Source: Streptosporangium carneum
GTDB taxonomy: Bacteria > Actinomycetota > Actinomycetes > Streptosporangiales > Streptosporangiaceae
DNA length: 64,000 bases
Reading direction: 5' to 3'
NCBI RefSeq assembly: GCF_027922005.1
Contig: NZ_BSEV01000004.1
Coordinates: 1-64,000 of the forward strand
Under the pieces are notes generated by a model. That model saw nothing but the letters and a program-made list of their open reading frames with translations, ran no database searches and was not told where the DNA came from. Every line of letters starts with the position of its first letter. Within the stretch, counting starts at the first letter, position 1. Position numbers and translations under genes: made by a program. Below, piece after piece: positions 27,859 to 36,186 of the stretch.

Positions 27859-28781
27859 CCTCGACGATCCGGACCACCCCGGTGACGCTGACCGCCAGCT
27901 ACGAACTCTGCCGCAGGCTCAACGCCCGCCACGGCCGCTCCTACTACCTGGCGACGCTGCTGCTGCCGGCCTGGAAACGCCCTCACGTGCACGCCCTGTA
28001 CGGCTTCGCCCGCTACGCCGACGAGATCGTGGACTCCTTCACGATGACCGGGGACAGGGCGGCCGCGCTCGACGCCCTGACATCCCGGCTGGCCTGCGCG
28101 CTCGCCGGAGGACAGACCGACGACCCGGTGCTTCCCGCGTTCACGCAGACCGTGCGCTCGTTCGGCATCGACCACGCCGACGTCGAGGCCTTCCTGCGCT
28201 CGATGCGCGCCGACCTGACCGTCGACCGCTACGCCACCTACGACGACCTGCTCGGCTACATGGAGGGGTCGGCGGCGGTCATCGGGACGATGATGCTGCC
28301 CGTCCTCGAGCCGCTGCCGGGCATGGCGGACAGGGCACGCGAACCCGCCCGGCAGCTCGGCCTGGCCTTCCAGCTGACGAACTTCCTGCGTGACGTGGCC
28401 GAGGACCTGGAGCGCGGCCGGGTCTACCTGCCGCTGGAGGACCTGGACAGGTTCGGGGTGCGGACCGAGGACCTGGGCCGCCCCGCTCCCACCCGGGCGC
28501 TGCGCGAGCTGCTCGCCTTCGAGATCGAGCGGGCGCGCGTCCATTACCGCCTCGCCCTCGAGGGCGTCGACCTGCTCACCCCCTCCTCGAGACCGTGCAT
28601 CCGCGCGGCCTACGAGCTGTACGGAGGCATCCTCGGCCGGATCGAGGCCGCCCGTCACGACGTCCTGGGAATCAGGGTCGCCGTGCCCCGGCGCCGCAGG
28701 CTGGCCATCTTCGCGCGGCACCTGCTCGCGGCCTCGGCCGCCGACAGGGCGGAGCGACGGGTGAGCGGCAGGGTTTCCTGA
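27855..28781 (+). CDS. crtB: Phytoene synthase
   Basis: 308 residues. The two substrate-binding aspartate motifs are present, RYADEIVDSF and NFLRDVAEDLERGRVYLP, together with YYLATLLLP. It joins two geranylgeranyl diphosphates to make phytoene, so a C40 carotenoid backbone is expected. The start overlaps the crtI stop. A plsX homologue follows after 81 bases on the same strand. Confidence 0.95.
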   Translation: MTSTIRTTPVTLTASYELCRRLNARHGRSYYLATLLLPAWKRPHVHALYGFARYADEIVDSFTMTGDRAAALDALTSRLACALAGGQTDDPVLPAFTQTVRSFGIDHADVEAFLRSMRADLTVDRYATYDDLLGYMEGSAAVIGTMMLPVLEPLPGMADRAREPARQLGLAFQLTNFLRDVAEDLERGRVYLPLEDLDRFGVRTEDLGRPAPTRALRELLAFEIERARVHYRLALEGVDLLTPSSRPCIRAAYELYGGILGRIEAARHDVLGIRVAVPRRRRLAIFARHLLAASAADRAERRVSGRVS

Positions 28782-28862
28782 GATGCCCCCTGAGGAGAGG
28801 CCCCCGTCCCGGGGCGAAGCCGTACCCCGGCCTGGCCGGCCACCGCTCCCGAGGAGGACGCG

Positions 28863-29831
28863 ATGGCGGATCCGGTGATCGTCGACGCCATGGGCGGAGA
28901 CCACGGGCCCGCGGAGACGGTCGGCGGCGCCGTCACGGCCAGGCGCGAGCACGGCGTCCCGGTCGTGCTCGTCGGCCGCGCCGGAGAGATCCGCGGGGAA
29001 CTGGCGCGACACGGCGCCCTGGGGGAGATCGACGTGGTGCACGCCGAGCGGATCGTCCCGATGAGCGAGCGGGGCGCCGCGGCCGCCGCCTCGGCGGACT
29101 CCAGCATGAGGGTCGGCTGTGAGCTCGTGGGGCAGGGGGCGGCCTCCGCGTTCGTGTCCGCCGGCTCCACCGGGGCGGTCGTCTCGTGCGCGATCCGCGG
29201 CATCGGCAGGGCGCCGGGCGTGCTCAGGCCCGCCCTGGCGATCGCCCTGCCCTCGGTGACCGGCGGCGCGAGCGTGTTGATCGACGCCGGGGCGACCTCC
29301 GACCCGACACCGGAGATGATCGCCCAGTTCGCCCTGCTTGGCGCGTCCTACGCCCAGCTCGTGCTCGGCGTGACCGACCCCTCGGTCGGCCTGCTGTCGA
29401 TCGGCGCGGAACCGGGCAAGGGAAACCGGCTGACCCGCAGGGCCGAGGAACTGCTGCCGGGGCTGCCCTTCCGCTTTCACGGCAACGTCGAGGGCCACGA
29501 CGTGCTGGCGGGGACGGTCGACGTGATCGTCACCGACGGCTTCACCGGCAACGTCGTGCTCAAGAACGTCGAGGGCTCGGTGCGCGCGGCGCTGACCCTG
29601 GTGGCGGAGGCGGGGATCGCCGCCCCCGAGGCGCTGCGGGAGGTGGCCCGCCGTTACGACCCGGAGACCCATGGCGGGGCGGCGCTGCTCGGCCTCGGCG
29701 GCACCGTCGTCGTCGCCCACGGCTCCTCGAGGGCCCCGACGATCGCGCGGGCCTGCGTGGTCGCCCGCGACCTGGCGGACGGCGGCGTCGTCACCAGGGT
29801 CAGGAGTCATCTCGCGGTCGAGTCGGCGTGA
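28863..29831 (+). CDS. PlsX-like acyl-ACP:phosphate acyltransferase within the carotenoid cluster
   Basis: 322 residues. PlsX hallmarks are intact: VDAMGGDHGP, DSSMRVGCELV, SAGSTGAVV, LIDAGATSDPTPEMIAQFA, GLLSIGAEPGKGN, GNVEGHDVL and TDGFTGNVVLKN. PlsX makes acyl phosphate from acyl-ACP for phospholipid synthesis. The housekeeping copy normally sits with rpmF and fabH genes, so this is likely a second, pathway-specific copy. It follows crtB on the same strand and lies near a divergent plsY-like gene. Inference: it supplies acyl phosphate for acylation of the carotenoid product. Confidence 0.88.
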   Translation: MADPVIVDAMGGDHGPAETVGGAVTARREHGVPVVLVGRAGEIRGELARHGALGEIDVVHAERIVPMSERGAAAAASADSSMRVGCELVGQGAASAFVSAGSTGAVVSCAIRGIGRAPGVLRPALAIALPSVTGGASVLIDAGATSDPTPEMIAQFALLGASYAQLVLGVTDPSVGLLSIGAEPGKGNRLTRRAEELLPGLPFRFHGNVEGHDVLAGTVDVIVTDGFTGNVVLKNVEGSVRAALTLVAEAGIAAPEALREVARRYDPETHGGAALLGLGGTVVVAHGSSRAPTIARACVVARDLADGGVVTRVRSHLAVESA

Positions 29832-29863
29832 TGACGAGGGGGCGTCGTTGTGCCGGGCGGGTC

Positions 29864-30757
29864 TCAGCGGAGGCGGTCGTCGTCCCGGGTGAGAGGGTCG
29901 GTTCCGTTCCAGCTTCCCTCGCTGCCGTACGGTGCGAACCGGGCGAACAGCTCCTCGGAGTACCAGTCCTCCGCCCGCGTCCGCTCGATCACCCGGCGGT
30001 GCGCCTGACTCCGGTAGGCGAAGTCCCGCACCGCGTCCGCGTCGCGCCACAACGAGAACGTGGCCTGCCTGACCAGCGGCCACTCGCCGACGCCGACGGA
30101 CGCCAGGCAGCCGTCCCGCTCCCGCAGGAGGCGGTCGACCCGGGGGACCGACCGGTAGAACGGCGCGAGCCTGGACAGCCGGATCGACGCGCGGGTCAGC
30201 ACGGCCACCGGCTCGCCGGCGGCACGCGTCACACCGCGCCCGGCGTCGCCCTCCCCACCCGGACCGGTGTCCCCCGAGGAGTTCGTCCCGCCCGCCCGGA
30301 CGCTCCCGGCGCGGTTCGCCTCGCACGCTCCCCGCGCTCCGGCGCCCCCCGGGGCGTTCCCGCCGGTGACCGAGGCCGCCGTGCCCGTCACCGGGCGGAG
30401 GCCGAACGGCTCGATCCCGTTCCACCGGCCGCGCGAGGCCAGCGGCGCCAGCCGTACCTGCCAGTGCTCCTGCGCCTCCTCCCGCCAGCGCGCCGCGATC
30501 GGCGAGGCCTCCAGGAAGTCGTCCAGGGCGCTCTCCCGCCGCCAGACCGCGAACAGCGCCCAGCGGCGCAGGTCCGCGCCCGGACTCATCGACGTGCCGC
30601 GGCCGGAGCCGAGCAGCCGCCAGAACGACAGCCCCGGGGTGCCCGCGAGCACCGGCCGGTCGAAGGCCATGTGACGCGCGGCTCCCAGTCCGGCGTACCT
30701 GGTGAGGTGGAATGAGGCGATGAGTTCTTCGTTCGTCCCGCTGCTCGTGGCGGTCAT
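29864..30757 (-). CDS. CrtA-like spheroidene monooxygenase (carotenoid 2-ketolase)
   Basis: 297 residues. The N-terminal IASFHLTRYAGLGAA, the GTPGLSFWRLLGSGRG segment, ALFAVWRRESAL, VRLAPLASRGRWNG, VAVLTRASIRLSRLAPFY and the C-terminal SEELFARFAPYGSEGSWNG match the heme-dependent CrtA family. It introduces a keto group at C2 of acyclic carotenoids such as spheroidene. A low-complexity Gly/Ala insertion (about residues 128-180) interrupts the usual order. ATG 30757 has AGAAGG 9 nt upstream. Its 5' end overlaps the divergent plsY-like gene by 38 bases, an unusual layout. Confidence 0.82.
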   Translation of the reverse strand: MTATSSGTNEELIASFHLTRYAGLGAARHMAFDRPVLAGTPGLSFWRLLGSGRGTSMSPGADLRRWALFAVWRRESALDDFLEASPIAARWREEAQEHWQVRLAPLASRGRWNGIEPFGLRPVTGTAASVTGGNAPGGAGARGACEANRAGSVRAGGTNSSGDTGPGGEGDAGRGVTRAAGEPVAVLTRASIRLSRLAPFYRSVPRVDRLLRERDGCLASVGVGEWPLVRQATFSLWRDADAVRDFAYRSQAHRRVIERTRAEDWYSEELFARFAPYGSEGSWNGTDPLTRDDDRLR

Positions 30758-31346
30758 CGGCGGCTACCTTCTCGGATCCGTGCCGGTCGCGGTGTGGGTC
30801 GGGCGGGCGCACGGCTTCGATCCCCGCGAGACGGGGGACCGCAACCCCGGCTTCTGGAACGTCAGGGAACGCCTCGGCTGGCGGGCCGCCGTGCCGGTCT
30901 TCGCGGGCGACACCCTCAAGGGCACGTTCGCCGGCCTGCTGGCCCTGGCCGTCAGCGGCGCGCACACCGCGGAGTTCGGGGTGGTGGCCTCGGGCAGCGT
31001 CGTGCCGGTGTATCTGGCGGTGGCCGCCGCGATGGCCGGACACGCCTGGCCGGTGTTCGCCGGCTTCCAGGGTGGCCGGTCGATTCTCGCCTTCGTGGGC
31101 GGGTTCGCCGTCATCTGCCCGCCGGGGTTCCTGCTCGGCGTCGCGGTCCTGACCGTGACCGCCCTGCTGAGCCGCTCCTTCGCGGTCGGGGCCAGGGCGG
31201 GGGTGTTCGGCCTCCCGCTGTTGCAGCTGCTCTTCGCGCCGGTCGAGCACGTCGCGGGGACAGGGGCGCTGATGTGCCTCATCGGTCTGCGCTTCGGGCA
31301 GGCCGCCAGAGCGGCGCGCGCCGCCAGGGCCGCGCGCCGGTCGTGA
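30720..31346 (+). CDS. Divergent PlsY-like membrane acyltransferase in the carotenoid cluster
   Basis: About 208 residues with 5-6 membrane helices. The family layout is recognisable: GGYLLGSVPVAVWVGRAHGFD, TGDRNPGFWNVRERLG, GDTLKGTFAGLLAL and AAMAGHAWPVFAGFQGGRS. But the three PlsY motifs are altered: GSGNxGATN is DRNPGFWN, the phosphate loop FKGGKGVAT is FQGGRSILA, and the C-terminal HRENI-type motif is absent. PlsY moves acyl from acyl phosphate to glycerol 3-phosphate; here the acceptor is probably different. Start ATG 30720 has GAGG just upstream. The C-terminus ends in an Ala/Arg repeat. Confidence 0.78.
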   Translation: MSSSFVPLLVAVIGGYLLGSVPVAVWVGRAHGFDPRETGDRNPGFWNVRERLGWRAAVPVFAGDTLKGTFAGLLALAVSGAHTAEFGVVASGSVVPVYLAVAAAMAGHAWPVFAGFQGGRSILAFVGGFAVICPPGFLLGVAVLTVTALLSRSFAVGARAGVFGLPLLQLLFAPVEHVAGTGALMCLIGLRFGQAARAARAARAARRS

Positions 31347-31356
31347 CCCGGGCCCC

Positions 31357-32478
31357 TCACCGCGCGCCCGCCCGTCCCGCGCTCCCGGGGCGGGGTCTCC
31401 TCCAGGCCGCGGTCGCCGGATAGGTACGGCCCCGCCAGCTGCGGACGGGACGCAGTGTCGCCTGCGTCAGTCGCAGAGCCGTCAGCGGGTCGAGCAGCGG
31501 CGACAGCAGCACACCGGGGCCGGGCCTGGTGTAGCTGCCGCGCAGCGCGCCCGCCAGCAGCAGTCGCACGGCCAGCAGCCCCAGGTCGAGCCCGGTCGGC
31601 CTGCCCGCCGCCAGCCGCAGGACGGGCAGGGCCGTGGTGAGCCAGACGACCGCCAGGTCGGCGGCCTGCCAGCCGGGTCCGGTGACGTCGCCCAGCGGCA
31701 GCGACCGTCCCCACTCCCGCCACACCTCCGCGACCGACTCGTGCATGTCCACCTCCAGCAGCCCGCTCGCGTCGAGGAAGCCGACCGCCCAGCCGTCCGA
31801 GGCCAGCAGGCGCGCCAGCGCCACGTCGTCCGTCATGTGCCCGCGGATCCGCGCGAACCCGTCCGCGGCCAGCATCGCCGTACGGCGGAAGGCCATGCAC
31901 TGGCCGTTGGCCACGACGCGGTGCGGAGGCGGGGGCGCCGAAGGCCCGATCGGGCCGAACCGGTAGACCAGCGTCGCCAGGAACGAGGCGTGCAGCGCCT
32001 GCTCGGCGACTCCGTCGCACACGAATGCGGGCCCCACGCTGACCAGGTCGTAGCCGTCCAGGGCCGCCGCGACCGCGCCGACCAGGCCGGGGGCGGGGCG
32101 GGCGTCCGCGTCGAGGGTCACCACGACGTCGCCGCCCGCCGCCCTGACCCCCTGCCGCAGCGCCCACTGCTTGCCGACCCAGCCCCGAGGCGGGGGAGCG
32201 CCCGCGACGACCTTCGCGCCCAGCTCCGAGGCCAGGCGGGCGGTGCCGTCCCGTGACTCGTCGTCGACGACCAGGACCTCCGTGACCGCCGGATCCGCGA
32301 GCACCGCCGCCAGGCAGGGGCCGATGCGGTTCTCCTCGTCGCGGGCCGGGATCACCACGGAGACCCGCGCGTTCACCGCCTTCACGGGACTCAGCGGGGG
32401 CAGCCTGCCGCGTCCGCGGGCCAGCCGTGACGCGACGGCGACGGCGGCGGCCGCCTGGAGCACGTGAAGCGGCCTCAT
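31357..32478 (-). CDS. GT2 glycosyltransferase, CruG/CrtQ-like (carotenoid glycosylation)
   Basis: 373 residues. GT2 fold motifs: VSVVIPARDEENRIGP, EVLVVDDESRDGTARL, VVTLDADARPAP (DxD), HRVVANGQCMAFRR and GHMTDDVALARLL; the C-terminus has three to four helices. Among GT2 enzymes this looks closest to those glycosylating carotenoids. It likely adds a hexose to the hydroxyl made by the CruF-like hydratase. It lies 28 bases downstream of the CrtI-like gene, so probably in the same transcript. Confidence 0.85.
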   Translation of the reverse strand: MRPLHVLQAAAAVAVASRLARGRGRLPPLSPVKAVNARVSVVIPARDEENRIGPCLAAVLADPAVTEVLVVDDESRDGTARLASELGAKVVAGAPPPRGWVGKQWALRQGVRAAGGDVVVTLDADARPAPGLVGAVAAALDGYDLVSVGPAFVCDGVAEQALHASFLATLVYRFGPIGPSAPPPPHRVVANGQCMAFRRTAMLAADGFARIRGHMTDDVALARLLASDGWAVGFLDASGLLEVDMHESVAEVWREWGRSLPLGDVTGPGWQAADLAVVWLTTALPVLRLAAGRPTGLDLGLLAVRLLLAGALRGSYTRPGPGVLLSPLLDPLTALRLTQATLRPVRSWRGRTYPATAAWRRPRPGSAGRAGAR

Positions 32479-32506
32479 CGGTCCGTCCCGGGGGCGGTGG
32501 TCTGTC

Positions 32507-33976
32507 TCATTCCGTGAGGCCCTTCAGCGCGGGGCTCCTGCGCGCGGGGTCAGGGAAGTCCTCCCCCACGAGCGAGGCGACGATGCGCCCGCCCATCGCC
32601 ACGAGCGGCAGCCCCCCGCCAGGATGCGCCGAGCCGCCGACCAGGTAGAGGCCGCGCCGCGGTCCCCGGTTGCCGGGGCGGCGGAAGGGGGCGAGCGGGC
32701 CGTCGTAGGCGCCGCCGTAGATCGCCCCGCCCCATGCGCCGTAACGCTCCCGCAGGTCGGCGGGGGTGAACAGGTCGACGAAACGCAGCCGCCCCGACAG
32801 GTCGTGCCCTCGCGCGGCCAGCCGCTCGAGGACCAGGTCCCGATAGGCCTGCGGCGACATCGGCCACCGCTCCGGGTCACGGGCGGGGACGTTGACCAGC
32901 ATCACCCAGTTCTCCGCGCCGTGCGGCGCCTGCGACGGATCGTCGACCGCGGAGCAGCCGACGTAGACGGTCGGATCCTCCGGAGGCCTGCGCCGCTCGA
33001 AGATGTCGGCGAACTCCCGCCGGTAGTCGGCGGAGAAGACGACGCCATGGTGCGCCAGCCCCTCCGTCCTGCCGTCGACACCGGCCAGCAGCAGGAACGC
33101 CGAGGAGGACGTGCCGAGCCTGGCGACGCGCCGAAGCCGTCGCCGGTCCGGCAACAGCCGTCCGTACAGCGCCGCCGCGTCGGTGTTCGCCACCACGACG
33201 TCGGCGCGCTCACACTCACCTGTGGCCAGCCGTACTCCCAGGACGCGTTCCGGGCCGGCGAGCACGTCCGTCACCTCCGCGCACAGGGCGACCTCGACGC
33301 CCGCCTTGTCCAGCAGCGCGGCCAGGGCGTCCGCGAGGCGGGGGAGTCCGCCCCGCACGTACCAGCCGCCCTGTCCGTGCTCGATCGCCGGGACGCAGGC
33401 CAGCGCCGCGGGAGCCCGGTACGGGCTCGAGCCCGCGTAGGTCGCGTAACGGCCCGCGTACTGCAGCAGGCGCGGGTCGGTGAAGAAACGGCGGGCCAGG
33501 CCGTCGAGCGTGCGGCCGGGAGCCACCGCGAGCAGGTCGGACAGCCGCGCCCCGGAGGGAGGCCGGTTGAGCGGGCCCGCGAAGAACGTGCGACGTGACG
33601 CCTCGAAGCAGGCCCGCCCCCACTCGTGGAAGGCCAGCCAGCGGCGGCCCTCTCCCGGCGCGAGCCGTTCCACCTCGGCGGCCATGTCACCCGGGTCGCG
33701 CCGGGCGGTCAGGATGGAGCCGTCGGCGAAGCGGTAGCGGCACAGCTCCCCGGGTTCGACGAGGTCGAGGTCGAGGCCGAGGCCGGTGAAGACCTCCGGC
33801 AGGGTCAGCAGCGAGGGGCCGAGGGAGAAGACGAAGCCGTCACGCCGGTGCTCGGCGAGCTTGCCGCCCAGGCGGGGCCGCTGTTCGTACAGGCGCACCC
33901 GGTGTCCTCGCCGGGCCAGCAGCAGCGCGGAGACCATCCCGCCGACGCCGCCTCCGACCACGATCACTTCCGCCAT
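32507..33976 (-). CDS. Second CrtI-like carotenoid desaturase/oxidase
   Basis: 489 residues. FAD motif VIVVGGGVGGMVSALLLARRG, then FSLGPSLLTLPEVF, SSPYRAPAALACVPAIEHGQGGWY and the C-terminal GSAHPGGGLPLVAMGGRI of the CrtI/CrtD/CrtP group. With CrtI upstream it is probably the late enzyme: a 3,4-desaturase (CrtD) or an oxidase (CrtP/CrtOx type). Sequence alone does not decide. ATG 33976 is preceded by GGAGG; the longer frame upstream is discounted. The ATG overlaps the end of the cruF-like gene by 13 bases. Confidence 0.85.
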   Translation of the reverse strand: MAEVIVVGGGVGGMVSALLLARRGHRVRLYEQRPRLGGKLAEHRRDGFVFSLGPSLLTLPEVFTGLGLDLDLVEPGELCRYRFADGSILTARRDPGDMAAEVERLAPGEGRRWLAFHEWGRACFEASRRTFFAGPLNRPPSGARLSDLLAVAPGRTLDGLARRFFTDPRLLQYAGRYATYAGSSPYRAPAALACVPAIEHGQGGWYVRGGLPRLADALAALLDKAGVEVALCAEVTDVLAGPERVLGVRLATGECERADVVVANTDAAALYGRLLPDRRRLRRVARLGTSSSAFLLLAGVDGRTEGLAHHGVVFSADYRREFADIFERRRPPEDPTVYVGCSAVDDPSQAPHGAENWVMLVNVPARDPERWPMSPQAYRDLVLERLAARGHDLSGRLRFVDLFTPADLRERYGAWGGAIYGGAYDGPLAPFRRPGNRGPRRGLYLVGGSAHPGGGLPLVAMGGRIVASLVGEDFPDPARRSPALKGLTE

Positions 33977-34944
33977 CCGAGCCTCCGCTCCCTTCTCCAT
34001 GGCTTCCATGGCCTCCACGGCCTCCGGCTCCGTGCGCTCCACGCGAGCACGGCGAACAGCCCCATGCAGATCCCTCCCGAGGCGGCGACCAGCGGGTCCG
34101 GCGGATCGAAGACCGCCGCGAAGCCCAGGGTCTCCATGAGGGCCATCGCGGTGTAGACGGAGACCAGCCCGGCGCTCCCGGCGTCCCGGCGGGCCACGGT
34201 CCTGTCGATCAGGGCCATGACCAGCAGCGAGACCAGCAGCCAGCCGACGAAGTTGCTCACGGGCACGCCCCGGTAGGGGCCGGGGACGTCCCAGGTCCAC
34301 AGGCCGAGCCGAGTCATCTGCGGGTCCAGGAACAGATCCCAGGCGGTGAGCGCGCAGGCTCCCAGCACGATCCGCGTCCCCCTGCCTCCCGGCAGTCGTG
34401 TCGCCGCGGCCGAGGCCGTCGCGTGGGCGGCCAGCCCCATTCCTCCCCACGCCAGCGCCACGGCAACGGGAACCCCGCCGAGTTGCGGCCGCAGCAGGCC
34501 GGTGTAGCCGTAGCCGCCGAACGGCAGCCCCGTCCTGACCCCCACCCACTCGGCGGCGTATCCGGCCGCGACCGACAGGGCGAACGCGGTCGCCGCCGCC
34601 GCGAAGCCGTACGCCCTGGCGGCGAAGGCCAGCGCGCTCGCCGCGAGCAGGAGCACGACCACGCCGGTCAGGCCGACCGGCCTCGCCTGAAGCCCCGACG
34701 CGACCTGCGCGGCGACCATGGCGGTGAGCAGGGCCGCGCCGACCGCGCCCAGCGCTCGCGGGCCGCCCGCGGACGCCCCGGCCCGCACCGCGTTTCCCGC
34801 CCCGCCCCGCCCTGTGTACCGCCCTGTGCCCGGGTCTGTGTCCGGGTCTGTGTCCGGGCCCGTGCCTCGTCGCGCGTCCCGTCCGGAGTCCTCCGCCGCA
34901 CCGAGATCGGATCGTCCGCCGCCCACCTCATGGCTCTGCCCCAC
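33964..34944 (-). CDS. CruF-like carotenoid hydratase (DUF422 membrane protein)
   Basis: 326 residues with about eight membrane helices. The family motifs AEWVGVRTGLPFGGYGYTGLL, WDLFLDPQMTRLGLWTW and GVPVSNFVGWLLVSLL are clear. CruF enzymes add water to the 1',2' double bond of acyclic carotenoids, creating the hydroxyl used by the partner glycosyltransferase. The first ~60 residues are low complexity (PDTDPDTDPGTG repeats encoded by CCGGGTCTGTGT-type repeats at 34830-34860) and the GTG start at 34944 has no clear ribosome site, so the true start may be downstream. First gene of the minus-strand carotenoid operon. Confidence 0.85.
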   Translation of the reverse strand: MGQSHEVGGGRSDLGAAEDSGRDARRGTGPDTDPDTDPGTGRYTGRGGAGNAVRAGASAGGPRALGAVGAALLTAMVAAQVASGLQARPVGLTGVVVLLLAASALAFAARAYGFAAAATAFALSVAAGYAAEWVGVRTGLPFGGYGYTGLLRPQLGGVPVAVALAWGGMGLAAHATASAAATRLPGGRGTRIVLGACALTAWDLFLDPQMTRLGLWTWDVPGPYRGVPVSNFVGWLLVSLLVMALIDRTVARRDAGSAGLVSVYTAMALMETLGFAAVFDPPDPLVAASGGICMGLFAVLAWSARSRRPWRPWKPWRRERRLGWRK

Positions 34945-35039
34945 GAAGAGTCATTCGAGCGGTGGCCCCCGGTCAGATTCACTTTGAGGTCGCGGGTGTG
35001 GCGAAACCGCTTCCGTCCCGGCTCAGGAGGGCCGCGGTC

Positions 35040-35579
35040 CTAGTTCAGGAGGGCGGCGGCGATGACGCGGGCCCGCTGGGCCGGGACGGCGGAGCGTTCG
35101 CGGAGCGCCGTGACGATCGCGCCGTCCATGAGCATGACGAGCTGCCAGGCGAGCGCGGTGGCGTCGTCGCGCCCCGCGGCGGTCAGCAGCGACTCGACAT
35201 AGCCGGCCACCCGGCTCTTGTGGTCGGCGGCGACCCGGTGCGCGGGACTGCCGGGGTCGGCTGCCTCGACCATCGTGTTGATGAACGCGCAGCCACGGAA
35301 GTCCGCGCGGACGAACCGTTCCGCGAGTGCGTCGAAGACCGCCAGCGGCCCGCCGCCGAGAGCGGCGACCCGTTCGGCCAGCCACTCGCGCCACCGCAGG
35401 TCACGGCGTTCGAGCACGGCGACCACCAGGTCGTCCTTGCTCGCGAAGTGCCGGTAGAACGAGGCGCGGCCGACCTTGGAGGCGGTCAGGATCTGCTCCA
35501 CGCCGACGGCTCGGACGCCCTGGGCGTAGAAGAGCTCCTCGGCGGTGTCCAGCAGGCGTTCACGGGCTCGGGTCGGCAC
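35040..35579 (-). CDS. TetR-family repressor
   Basis: 179 residues from GTG 35579. Helix-turn-helix: ARERLLDTAEELFYAQGVRA, VGVEQILTASKVGRASFYRHFASKDDL. The C-terminal domain holds AFINTMVEAADP and a LVMLMDGAIV stretch, typical of TetR proteins with small ligands. It is divergent from an AhpD-like gene across an operator at 35617-35645. No ribosome site precedes the GTG, and a TACAAT box lies ~7 nt before the expected start, so the mRNA is probably leaderless. Confidence 0.9.
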   Translation of the reverse strand: MPTRARERLLDTAEELFYAQGVRAVGVEQILTASKVGRASFYRHFASKDDLVVAVLERRDLRWREWLAERVAALGGGPLAVFDALAERFVRADFRGCAFINTMVEAADPGSPAHRVAADHKSRVAGYVESLLTAAGRDDATALAWQLVMLMDGAIVTALRERSAVPAQRARVIAAALLN

Positions 35580-35616
35580 CCGGTCATTGTATCCGCCGTT
35601 GACGAAAATGGGACCG

Positions 35617-35645
35617 ATCGGTACCGTTCGTAAAACGGAACCGAT
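35617..35645. promoter_or_regulatory. TetR operator: 29-bp inverted repeat
   Basis: ATCGGTACCGTT (35617-35628) and AACGGAACCGAT (35634-35645) are complementary at 11 of 12 positions with a 5-bp centre. The arm sequence extends as direct copies ACCGATCGGTACC and ACCGATCAGTACC (35613 and 35640). It lies between the divergent TetR and AhpD-like genes and is almost certainly the repressor's site controlling both. Confidence 0.75.
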
Positions 35646-35667
35646 CAGTACCATTTTTGGGGGAACC

Positions 35668-36186
35668 ATGCCTCGGCTGCCACAGCTGACCGAAGACCCG
35701 GACGGCCTGCTCGAGGAGACACGGCGGCAACTCGGCAGGGTGCCGAACCTGTACGCCGCGCTGGCCAACGGCCCGGCCGCGTTACGCGGTTACCTGGCGA
35801 TGCGCGACGCGCTCACCCGCGGTGTGCTCAGGGCGAGGCTGCGCGAGCAGATCGCGCTGCTGGTCGCGCAGGAGAACCGCTGCACCTACTGCGTCAGCGC
35901 GCACACGATGCGCGGCGGCATGATGGGCATGAGCCGGGAGGAGCTCGAACGGACGCGCGACGCGCGTGACGCCGACCCGCACGCCGACGCGGTGCTGAGG
36001 ATCACCAGGGAGGTCGTCCGCACGGGCGGCAGGGTGGGCGATGAGGACCTGGCCCAGGCCAGGAAGGCCGGGGTCACCGACGCCGAGCTCGCCGAGATCG
36101 TCGCCCACGTCGCGCTCAACACCCTGTCCAACCACTTCAACCACCTGGCCCGGCCCGACCTGGACTTCCCCGAGGTGACCGCGTGA
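35668..36186 (+). CDS. Carboxymuconolactone decarboxylase/AhpD-like protein
   Basis: 172 residues. The redox motif CTYCVSAHT (CxxC followed by His) identifies an AhpD-type peroxidase-related protein; NRCTYC and LNTLSNHFNHLARPDLDFP are family-typical. It probably reduces peroxides or acts on a reactive carbonyl. ATG 35668 has GGGGGAA upstream. It is divergent from, and presumably repressed by, the TetR at 35040. A small gene overlaps its stop (GTGA). Confidence 0.87.
   Translation: MPRLPQLTEDPDGLLEETRRQLGRVPNLYAALANGPAALRGYLAMRDALTRGVLRARLREQIALLVAQENRCTYCVSAHTMRGGMMGMSREELERTRDARDADPHADAVLRITREVVRTGGRVGDEDLAQARKAGVTDAELAEIVAHVALNTLSNHFNHLARPDLDFPEVTA

Noticed and set aside
27603..31250. A 1215-codon open frame on the minus strand under the carotenoid genes
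   Set aside because: The same artefact; it would run antisense through crtB and plsX and encodes no recognisable domain.
34830..34860. CCGGGTCTGTGT repeats as a mobile-element or attachment site
   Set aside because: They are a short in-frame coding repeat (PDTDPDTDPGTG) in the disordered N-terminus of the CruF-like protein.
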